This document shows, in pieces, positions 32,933 through 39,075 of a stretch of 39,075 nucleotides of DNA; position 1 is the first letter of the stretch; each line of letters starts with the position of its first letter. The notes under the pieces were generated by a model, which saw only the letters and a list, made by a program, of their open reading frames with translations, had not been told where the DNA came from and ran no database searches. This DNA is from Nitriliruptoraceae bacterium (lineage in GTDB: Bacteria > Actinomycetota > Nitriliruptoria > Nitriliruptorales > Nitriliruptoraceae). The stretch is taken from assembly GCA_003561535.1 (NCBI GenBank), contig PWWI01000102.1, positions 1 to 39,075 of the forward strand, written 5' to 3'. The position numbers were made by a program, and so were the translations under genes.

Positions 32933-34591
32933 ATGACGACGTTGTCGCTGCCGCAGCTACGGCTACCCAGGTTGTTGGGACCGGCGACCTGGCTGCGTGC
33001 GCTGCTGGCCTGGCGCATCGCCCACACGGTCGTCGTCGCGGCCGGACTGTGGTGGGCGCTGACCAGCGAGGCGCTCGAGGGACCCGGCCGGATCGCCGCG
33101 ATCGCAGCCGCCAGCATCATCCTGCTCATCGATCTCGGCGGGGTCGTAGGGCTCGCGCTGCGCCGCTCCTTCGGTCGCTCCCTGTCCCTGGCTGCGGACT
33201 ACCTCACCTTCCTGGGTGCGATCCTGGTCCTGTTCCAGCGCAACGACGTCTTCCGGGGCCTGGACGCACTGGGCGCGACCTTCATCCGAGGGGTGCCCTT
33301 CGGGCTGATCGCGATCCTGGCCTGGGTCGTCACCGGGTGGGGCGAGCAGCAGGGCACGCTCGTGCAGTTGCGTCGCATCGCGCGCTACGTCGCCTGGTTC
33401 GCCGTGGGCGCGATGCTGCTGGCCGTCGGGCTGCTGCCGGGGATCGCGACCTTCCTGGCGCGCACCGCGGAGCCCTACGGCCTCGGGCTCGTCACCGTGG
33501 CGCTCGTCAGCGGCTACCTGGCCTGGCGCACCTTCCAGAGCGACGTCGCCGAGGAACTCGAGGTCACCAACCAGACGACGCGCACCCTCGACGGCCTGCT
33601 GTTCGCCTCCCCCAACCTGCTGGGCTTCACGGCCTTCTTCGCCGGGCCGCTGATCTTCAGCCTCTTCGTCTCACTGACCGAGTGGGACGCCTTCGGGGAC
33701 CCCGAGTTCGTCGGCCTCGCCAACTACGCCCAGATCCTCGCCCTCAACGTCGGCATCGCCAGCGGCGGCCAGTCACCCAGCGAGGTGTTGGCTCCCGGCT
33801 ACTTCACCTGGTTCACCGTCGGCAACGTGGTGGTCGGCGCCCAGGACGTGATGTTCTGGCGCTCGATCCGCAACATCTTCGTCTTCACGCTGTTCGCCCT
33901 GCCGCTGTCCACGATCCCCGCGCTGTTCCTCGCGACCCTGCTGAACTCCAAGGCACCGGGCATCAAGGTGTTCCGCGCGATCTACTTCGTGCCGTCGATC
34001 GCGGGTGTGGTGGCCGTTGCCCTGATCTGGCGGCAACTGTTCGACTCCACGATCGGGTGGCTGAACTACCTCATCAGCCTCGCCGTGTCGGGGCTGAACA
34101 ACATCCCTGGCCTGACGCTCACCGATCCTCGGATCCAGTGGCTCTCCGACGCCGATATCGCGCTGTTCTCCCTCGTGATCGTCTTCTCCTGGATGTTCAT
34201 CGGTTACAACGCCGTGCTCTTCCTGGCGGGCCTCCAGGGCGTCGACAGGACGCTGTACGAGGCCGCGATGATCGACGGGGCCAACCGCTGGCAACGCTTC
34301 CGCAACATCACCCTGCCCTCGCTCAGGCCCACCACCTTCTTCGTGGTCGCGTCGACGGGCATCCTCACCCTGCAGCTGTTCGGGGAGAACGTGGTGCTGT
34401 TCCCCACCACCACACCGATCGGCGCAGGCCCGCAGAACTCGACGCTGACCCCCGTGGTCTACCTCTACGAGCAGGGGTTCCGACGCTTCGCCTTCGGCTA
34501 CGCCTCGGCGGTGGCCTGGGTGCTCTTCGTCCTGATCTTCCTCTTCACGCTGGTGCAGTTCCGGCGGCAGCGCGCCCAGGCGGAGGGCTGA
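32933..34591 (+). CDS. Sugar ABC permease (MalF type) with extra N-terminal membrane domain
   Basis: A 552-residue permease. The canonical MalF-like part starts near residue 217 with LDGLLFASPNLLGFTAFFAG and has its EAA loop as YEAAMIDGANRWQRFRNITL, followed by LPSLRPTTFF. About 205 residues precede it. They form roughly six further hydrophobic segments, near residues 25-45, 53-77, 85-102, 118-138, 150-180 and 183-203 (for example RIAAIAAASIILLIDLGGVV), with no similarity that I recognise. Usual permeases have about 300 residues. A loop after the first canonical helix (SGGQSPSEVLAPGYFTWFTV) is also enlarged. ATG 32933 has GGAGGGAGAG upstream; longer in-frame readings would pass through the hairpins. 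No ATPase gene follows. Confidence 0.9.
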   Translation: MTTLSLPQLRLPRLLGPATWLRALLAWRIAHTVVVAAGLWWALTSEALEGPGRIAAIAAASIILLIDLGGVVGLALRRSFGRSLSLAADYLTFLGAILVLFQRNDVFRGLDALGATFIRGVPFGLIAILAWVVTGWGEQQGTLVQLRRIARYVAWFAVGAMLLAVGLLPGIATFLARTAEPYGLGLVTVALVSGYLAWRTFQSDVAEELEVTNQTTRTLDGLLFASPNLLGFTAFFAGPLIFSLFVSLTEWDAFGDPEFVGLANYAQILALNVGIASGGQSPSEVLAPGYFTWFTVGNVVVGAQDVMFWRSIRNIFVFTLFALPLSTIPALFLATLLNSKAPGIKVFRAIYFVPSIAGVVAVALIWRQLFDSTIGWLNYLISLAVSGLNNIPGLTLTDPRIQWLSDADIALFSLVIVFSWMFIGYNAVLFLAGLQGVDRTLYEAAMIDGANRWQRFRNITLPSLRPTTFFVVASTGILTLQLFGENVVLFPTTTPIGAGPQNSTLTPVVYLYEQGFRRFAFGYASAVAWVLFVLIFLFTLVQFRRQRAQAEG

Positions 34592-34592
34592 C

Positions 34593-35792
34593 ATGGCGGT
34601 CGTCACCGGTTCGAAACGACGGCGGGTGCTCGAGCGTGTCGGCCTCTACGCCGGCCTCGGTGCCTTCGGTGCCATCATGCTCTTCCCCTTCCTGGTGGTG
34701 GCCTTCGGCTCGCTGAAGGAGTCGAGCGACATCTTCCGATTCCCGCCGCGCCTGCTGCCCTACAGCCAGGACACCGTGGAGATCGACGGCGAGGACCAGG
34801 GGCTGTACGTGATCGACGGGATCGAACGGGTCCTGCTCGAGACGATCACCGTCGGCCTCTACGCACCGCCCGACGCTCTCGAGGACACGGTCGTGGTCCC
34901 CACCGCCGACACCGAGCGGCGTGGTGGCTTCCTGGATGCGGAGACCGTGGAGATCGACGGCGAGGAGGTCCCCCTCTACGACGTCGAGGTGGACGGCGAG
35001 GTCGTGGCCATGGTGGAGCGCTCGACCACCACCCAGGGCCGCTTCGCCGCGCTCGACGACCCCGACGACGTGGTCGGCGCCAACGTGCGCCTCGCAGAGC
35101 AGGTCGATTCCGTCGATCCCCAGCCCCAGAACTTCCGTCGGGTGACCGAACTGCAGAACCTGGACCGCTCGCTGACCAACCCCCTGCTGGTCACGCTGCT
35201 CGTCGTCGGCGGCACCGTGCTCACCTCGATCCTGGGCGGTTACGCCTTCGCCCGCATCGAGTTCCCCGGCCGCGACGCGATGTTCCTGGTCTACATCGGC
35301 TCGATCATGGTCCCCTTCGTGATCCTCATCGTGCCGCTGTACCAGCTCATGGTCGCGCTCGGGTGGGTCAACTCGCTGGCCTCGCTGGTGTTCCCCTTCG
35401 TCTTCAACGCCTACGGCACCTTCCTGATCCGACAGTTCTTCGTCTCCATCCCCAAGGACCTCGAGGAAGCCGCGGTCATCGACGGCGCCTCGCGCTGGAC
35501 CATCCTGTGGCGCATCTTCGTGCCGCTGTCCACCCCGGCCATCGCCACGCTGTCCACCTTCATGTTCCTGTACGCGTGGAACAGCTTCATCTGGCCCTTC
35601 ATCGTGATCAGTGCGGGCAACTTCGACAACCACGTGCTGACGGTGTCGCTGCAGCAGCTGGGCGGCCGGGCCGCCGACAGCCCGAACCTGATCCTGGCGG
35701 GCGTGATGATCGCGATCGCGGTCCCGGTGACGGTCTTCGTCCTGGCCCAGCGCTACTTCGTGGAGAACGTGGCCACCTCCGGCATCAAGTGA
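34593..35792 (+). CDS. Sugar ABC permease (MalG type) with a large external loop
   Basis: A 399-residue permease. Helix 1 (VGLYAGLGAFGAIMLFPFLV) is followed by FGSLKESSDIFRFPPRLLPY, as in the family. Then comes an insertion of about 140 residues before helix 2 (NPLLVTLLVVGGTVLTSILG, near residue 194). The insert is acidic, predicted beta-rich, and contains a repeat: TVEIDGEDQGLYVIDG (from residue 61) and TVEIDGEEVPLYDVEVDG (from residue 118), encoded by 23 identical bases at 34773 and 34944. The EAA loop LEEAAVIDGASRWTILWRIF and the end ENVATSGIK are standard. The start lies 1 nt after the preceding stop with GGAGGG upstream, so the two permeases are coupled. Confidence 0.9.
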   Translation: MAVVTGSKRRRVLERVGLYAGLGAFGAIMLFPFLVVAFGSLKESSDIFRFPPRLLPYSQDTVEIDGEDQGLYVIDGIERVLLETITVGLYAPPDALEDTVVVPTADTERRGGFLDAETVEIDGEEVPLYDVEVDGEVVAMVERSTTTQGRFAALDDPDDVVGANVRLAEQVDSVDPQPQNFRRVTELQNLDRSLTNPLLVTLLVVGGTVLTSILGGYAFARIEFPGRDAMFLVYIGSIMVPFVILIVPLYQLMVALGWVNSLASLVFPFVFNAYGTFLIRQFFVSIPKDLEEAAVIDGASRWTILWRIFVPLSTPAIATLSTFMFLYAWNSFIWPFIVISAGNFDNHVLTVSLQQLGGRAADSPNLILAGVMIAIAVPVTVFVLAQRYFVENVATSGIK

Positions 35793-35872
35793 ACCAGCGG
35801 CGTCCGTCCCGGCGTCCGGGCGGCCAGGCTCGGCGGTAGCCGGTCCCGCCCGCGGTGGTACTGTCCCGGGCC

Positions 35873-35891
35873 GTCACTCGCCGCGAGTGAC
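35873..35891. repeat. Inverted repeat upstream of the CAP-domain gene
   Basis: GTCACTCG (35873-35880), 3-nt spacer, CGAGTGAC (35884-35891). Lies in the 157-nt gap between the permease and the CAP gene. It could be a terminator stem for the galactoside unit or a regulator site for the next gene; a TACTGT box just upstream (35859-35864) may be a -10 element without a visible -35. Confidence 0.4.
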
Positions 35892-35949
35892 CGGACACGA
35901 TCGGCGACCGCAGCGGAGGTCGTCGGGCGGTGACCCGTCACCGGGGTAG

Positions 35950-37176
35950 ATGATGTCGACACGCACGATCGCCACGGCGCTGCACGGACCGGGCCTCGTC
36001 GCTGCGCTGCTCCTTGCACTGGCGCTGACGCTGCTGGTCCCGCCTTCCCCGGCTGACGCCGCCCGCGGACGAACAGCCGACGAGGCGGCGGCGGAGTCGC
36101 AGCTCCTCGCCCACCACAACGCTGCCCGCGGTGGTGCCGGTGCGCTCCAGCGCTCCAGCGACCTCGACGCGATCGCGCGAGCCTGGGCCGATCGCATGGC
36201 CGCTGACGGGACCCTGCGGCACAACCCGAACTACCGCTCCCAGGTCAAGAACTGGTCACAGGTGGCCGAGAACGTCGCTTTCCGGCGTGACAGTTCGCTC
36301 ACCCCGGTCCAACTGGCGGCCCGGATCGGGGACGCGTACCTGGCCTCGCCCGGGCACCAGGCCAACATCCTCTCCCCCACCCACAGCCAGGTCGGCATCG
36401 GCATGTCCATCGCGGCCGACGGCAGCCTGTGGAACGCGGTCGTGTTCCGCAGCCCATCCGGCTCGGGAGGCGGCTCCAGTGGCGGGTCCTCCGACGGCGC
36501 GAGCGGTTTCGGCCAGGGACCGACCAGCACCTCCTCCGCCGCCAGCAACACCGCCAGCAACACCGTGAGCAGCTCGGCCCCCGCGGCCTCCAGCGGGTCC
36601 AGCGGGTCCGGCGGGTCCAGCCCCACAGAGCAGGAGCGCACCGCGGCGCAGGAGGCAACCGCCGCGGCCGAGGAGCAACGGCGAGGGGAGCAGGAGCGGG
36701 AACGCATCCGGGGCTTCCAGCAACCGCTGGCCGACCTCGGCTGGTACGACGGGGCGGTCGACGGCCTGCTCGGAACGGGCACCGAAGGCGCGCTCCGGGC
36801 CTTCCAGGCGGCCGTGGGTTTGCCGGTCAGCGGCGCTGCCGACGACGCGACGCAGGCAGCGCTGCGTGACGACGCCGGGCTCACCAGGCAGGAGCACGAG
36901 GAGGAGCAGGCCCGGCAGCAGCGGGAGGCCGCGGCGCGTGCCGCCCAGAGCGCCGCGCTGCGGGCCTGGCTCGAGGAGCACACGGCAGCCGAGCTCGCGT
37001 CCCAGCAGCAGGCTCGGCAGCTGCTGCTCGCCGTCGCCGCCGCGGGCGCGATGCCGGACCACCTCACGGGCCCTCGGGCGAGCTCGACGGTGCTGGCCGC
37101 CGACACTGAGGCAGCACCCACCGGCACGCTGATCGAGTGGCTCAGAGGCCCGTGGAGCGACGCCATCGGACTGTGA
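35950..37176 (+). CDS. Secreted CAP-domain protein with peptidoglycan-binding domain
   Basis: A 408-residue exported protein. The signal peptide (helix LVAALLLALALTLLVPPSPA) probably ends after ADA near residue 37. The CAP/SCP-PR1 domain spans about 48-170: LAHHNAARGGAGALQRSSDL, WADRMAADGTLRHNPNY, VAENVAFRRD and SPGHQANILSPTHSQVGIGM. A 65-residue Ser/Gly-rich linker leads to a helical Glu/Arg segment (EEQRRGEQERERIRGFQQ) and a PG_binding_1 domain at about 258-315 (LADLGWYDGAVDGLLGTGTE, ALRAFQAAVG). A further Gln/Glu/Ala-rich helix (EEEQARQQREAAARAA), possibly coiled coil, and a hydrophobic end follow. Likely a cell-wall-attached protein of unknown activity. Two adjacent ATGs (35950, 35953) are equally possible. 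Converges on metG. Confidence 0.85.
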   Translation: MMSTRTIATALHGPGLVAALLLALALTLLVPPSPADAARGRTADEAAAESQLLAHHNAARGGAGALQRSSDLDAIARAWADRMAADGTLRHNPNYRSQVKNWSQVAENVAFRRDSSLTPVQLAARIGDAYLASPGHQANILSPTHSQVGIGMSIAADGSLWNAVVFRSPSGSGGGSSGGSSDGASGFGQGPTSTSSAASNTASNTVSSSAPAASSGSSGSGGSSPTEQERTAAQEATAAAEEQRRGEQERERIRGFQQPLADLGWYDGAVDGLLGTGTEGALRAFQAAVGLPVSGAADDATQAALRDDAGLTRQEHEEEQARQQREAAARAAQSAALRAWLEEHTAAELASQQQARQLLLAVAAAGAMPDHLTGPRASSTVLAADTEAAPTGTLIEWLRGPWSDAIGL

Positions 37177-37178
37177 GC

Positions 37179-37197
37179 GACCGGGCTCCAGCCGGTC
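37179..37197. terminator. Weak stem-loop between the CAP gene and metG stops
   Basis: GACCGG (37179-37184), 7-nt loop, CCGGTC (37192-37197), in the 27-nt gap between convergent genes. Position suits a bidirectional terminator, but the stem is short and no T run follows. Confidence 0.3.
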
Positions 37198-37203
37198 CCC
37201 CGA

Positions 37204-38937
37204 TCACGCCTCGGCGTCGTCCTCGGGCAACTCCACCTTGGCGAACAGCGGCGTCGGACTCGCGAGCTCGGTCCCGGCTGTCACCTCGGGGCGCTGCCAC
37301 CCGGCACCGGCCATGGTCGGCTCCAGACCCAGCCAGCCATGCAGCTTGGCCGCGGAGAAGGGCAGGAACGGTGCCAGGGCGACGTTCAACCCGGCGATCG
37401 CCTGGAGCGCGGTCCACAGGGTGGTAGCGGTCCGCTCACGGTCGGTCTTGGCGGTCTGCCACGGCTCGCGGGCGTTGAGGTAGACGTTGGCGGCCTGCGC
37501 ACCGGCCATGGCCTCCTTCAGAGCGCGGCGCAGCTCGACCTGCTCCAGCAGGTCAGCCTCGGCCGCCAGTCGGGCGTCCACGGTGGCCAGCAGCGCCTCG
37601 TCCTGCTCGTCCAGCGGACCCGGCGCCGGTACCTCGCCGTCGAAGTTCTTCTGTGTCATCGCGAGCACGCGGTTGACCAGGTTGCCCCAGGTCGCGACCA
37701 GCTCGTCGTTGACCCGACGGACCAACTCCCCGTCGGTGAGGTCAACGTCGTTGTACTCGGGGAGGTTGGTGGTCAGCCCGTAGCGCAGCTCATCGGCCCC
37801 GAAGACCTCGAGGTAGTCCAGCACCGCCCGGCCCACGCCCAGCGACTTGGATGCCTTCGCACCCTTGAAGGTCACGTACTGGTTCGCGGGCACGTTCGTC
37901 GGCAGGTTCAACGACGGGGACCCCATCAGCTGTGCCGGCCAGTACACGGCGTGGAAGGGGATGTTGTCCTTGCCGATGAAGTAGAAGCTGTCGGCCGTGG
38001 GATCCTCCCACCACGCCCGCCACGCCTCCGGGTCACCGGTGCGCTGCGCCCACTCCTTCGCCGCGGACAGGTAGCCGATCACCGCCTCGAACCAGACGTA
38101 GACGCGCTTGCTGTCGGCGTCGGCCAGGCCGAGGTCGTCGGGGACCGGGACGCCCCAGCTGATGTCGCGGGTCACGGCCCGGTCGTGGAGCCCGTCCTTG
38201 ACGAAGCCGAGCGCCCAGTTGATCACGTGGTTGCGCCAGCCCTCCCGGCTCTCGAGGTAGGCCAGCACCTCGTCCTGCAGTTCCGACAGCAGGATGAACA
38301 GGTGCTCGGTCGGCCGTGCTTCGGGCGTCGCCCCGGTCAGCTTCGATCGCGGGTCGATCAGGTCGACCGGGTCGAGGGTCTTGCCACAGCTGTCGCACTG
38401 GTCGCCACGGGCGTCGGCCGCCGAGCAGAAGGGACAGGTGCCCTCCACGTAGCGGTCGGGCAGGAACCGGCCGGCCTCGGGGTCGTACATCTGGTCGGTG
38501 GTGCGGGCCTCGAGGTAGCCGTGCTCCTTGAGCCCGCGGAAGATGTCACCGGTGACCTCACGGTGGTTGTCGGTCATCGTGGTGGTGAACAGGTCGAAGG
38601 ACACCCCGAGCCGCTCCCACTGCTCCTGGAAGCGGGGGTTGAAGCGTTCGACGATCTCCGCCGGGCTGACCCCCTCCTGGTCCGCGAGCACCGTGATCGG
38701 CGTGCCGTGGGCGTCGGTGCCGGAGACCATCAGCGCGCGGTTGCCGACGATGCGGTGGTAGCGGGCGAAGATGTCCGCGGGCAGGTAGCAGCCGGCGATG
38801 TGCCCGAGGTGGGACAGCCCGTTGGCGTAGGGCCACGCGACGGCGACCAGGACGTGCCGGTCGGTGGTCCCAGGCGCACCGACGCGGGGCGCGCCGGCGG
38901 TCACGGTGGCGGAGTTCGCAGCGGAGAAGGGTTCCAT
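37204..38937 (-). CDS. metG: Methionyl-tRNA synthetase
   Basis: A 577-residue class I aminoacyl-tRNA synthetase. The HIGH motif is HLGH at residues 43-46 (WPYANGLSHLGHIAGCYLPA), and the KMSKS motif reads KASKS at 361-365 (VTFKGAKASKSLGVG). One zinc knuckle is present in the connecting domain: GTCPFCSAADARGDQCDSCG. WFEAVIGYLSAAKEWA and GKDNIPFHAVYWPAQLMG are MetRS hallmarks, and a helical anticodon domain follows (NLVNRVLAMTQKN, LNAREPWQTAKTDRERT). No C-terminal tRNA-binding OB fold is attached. It charges initiator and elongator tRNA-Met. The ATG 38937 lies 6 nt after a TAGGCT box and has no ribosome site, so a leaderless or very short leader is likely. It is the only plainly essential protein gene in the window. 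Confidence 0.95.
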   Translation of the reverse strand: MEPFSAANSATVTAGAPRVGAPGTTDRHVLVAVAWPYANGLSHLGHIAGCYLPADIFARYHRIVGNRALMVSGTDAHGTPITVLADQEGVSPAEIVERFNPRFQEQWERLGVSFDLFTTTMTDNHREVTGDIFRGLKEHGYLEARTTDQMYDPEAGRFLPDRYVEGTCPFCSAADARGDQCDSCGKTLDPVDLIDPRSKLTGATPEARPTEHLFILLSELQDEVLAYLESREGWRNHVINWALGFVKDGLHDRAVTRDISWGVPVPDDLGLADADSKRVYVWFEAVIGYLSAAKEWAQRTGDPEAWRAWWEDPTADSFYFIGKDNIPFHAVYWPAQLMGSPSLNLPTNVPANQYVTFKGAKASKSLGVGRAVLDYLEVFGADELRYGLTTNLPEYNDVDLTDGELVRRVNDELVATWGNLVNRVLAMTQKNFDGEVPAPGPLDEQDEALLATVDARLAAEADLLEQVELRRALKEAMAGAQAANVYLNAREPWQTAKTDRERTATTLWTALQAIAGLNVALAPFLPFSAAKLHGWLGLEPTMAGAGWQRPEVTAGTELASPTPLFAKVELPEDDAEA

Positions 38938-38943
38938 GGCGCG

Positions 38944-38949
38944 AGCCTA
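38944..38949 (-). promoter_or_regulatory. Possible -10 box of metG
   Basis: TAGGCT on the minus strand, ending 6 nt ahead of the metG ATG; matches the TANNNT pattern of leaderless actinobacterial genes. No convincing -35 at 16-18 nt was found. Confidence 0.35.
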
Positions 38950-39013
38950 CCGATGGGCGGCGCACGCACCCGGCGTCAGCGAGCCACCTCGACGTCGGGT
39001 ACGAACGCAGGTC

Positions 39014-39075
39014 ATGCCACCACGACCCGTCCTGCTGTCCGGCACCCTCGCCGCCCTGCTCCTCGGAGGCCCGCT
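39014..39075 (+). CDS. Start of a probable secreted protein (partial)
   Basis: The frame opens with ATG at 39014 (CAGG 2 nt upstream) and runs to the window edge. The 20 visible residues, PPRPVLLSGTLAALLLGGP after Met, look like the beginning of a signal peptide. Divergent from metG across 76 nt. Nothing can be said about function. Confidence 0.5.
   Translation, partial: MPPRPVLLSGTLAALLLGGP

Noticed and set aside
35793-35949. Cyclic-di-AMP (ydaO-type) riboswitch ahead of the secreted CAP/peptidoglycan-binding gene
   Set aside because: Such riboswitches often precede cell-wall genes in Actinomycetota, but I could not find the conserved core or pairing pattern in the 157 nt; only a simple inverted repeat is present.

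Overview
The window is a very GC-rich chromosome segment (around 70% by eye) with GTG/TTG starts, Gly/Ala/Arg/Asp-rich proteins, several likely leaderless genes and MsiK-dependent-looking sugar transporters. This fits a deep-branching Actinomycetota. Acid-rich secreted proteins and carotenoid/retinal genes bring Nitriliruptoria (Euzebya, Egibacter, Egicoccus types) to mind, but that placement is inference, not shown.

Layout. 1-324: 3' end of a secreted repeat protein with near-identical 135-bp repeats. 347-10496: mixed housekeeping and accessory genes: an XRE-type regulator, two fused membrane/spermidine-synthase-like proteins, an NDH-2-like flavoprotein, a PAS-only sensor, a PPOX/F420-type flavin protein, a small membrane protein and a GHL10-type lipoprotein glycosidase. 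10533-17698: a LacI-controlled operon (lacI, binding protein, two permeases, GH32 fructosidase, AGE-family isomerase) for a fructose-containing oligosaccharide, with a clear promoter and two matching 14-bp palindromic operators. 17725-21997 (minus strand): blh-crtI-crtB-crtYc-crtYd, a compact operon whose products would turn GGPP into beta-carotene and then retinal; no crtE and no rhodopsin gene lies in the window. 22269-22341: tRNA-Arg(CCU). 22486-23545: small genes of unknown role. 23561-35792: a complete galactoside island: galK divergent from galE, a DeoR-type repressor, GH36 alpha-galactosidase, GH42 beta-galactosidase, a leaderless-looking galT, then a second binding protein and two unusual permeases. 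35950-39075: a secreted CAP/peptidoglycan-binding protein, metG, and the start of another secreted protein.

How the parts work together. Both sugar islands import an oligosaccharide through an ABC importer without its own ATPase, so a shared MsiK/UgpC-type ATPase encoded elsewhere is expected. They then split it in the cytoplasm and pass the monosaccharides on: fructose to mannose through the AGE isomerase in the first, galactose through the Leloir enzymes GalK, GalT and GalE in the second. In both islands the binding-protein gene is followed within 10 nt by perfect GC-rich stem-loops (13080-13114; 32801-32832 and 32837-32878), a shared device that probably sets binding protein above permease. 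Short CTWTCGWAAG palindromes occur in both the galK/galE and the galT promoter regions and are the best candidates for the DeoR operator. The most novel protein-level features are the two permeases at 32933-35792: one has about six extra N-terminal membrane segments, the other a roughly 140-residue external loop built from a duplicated segment.
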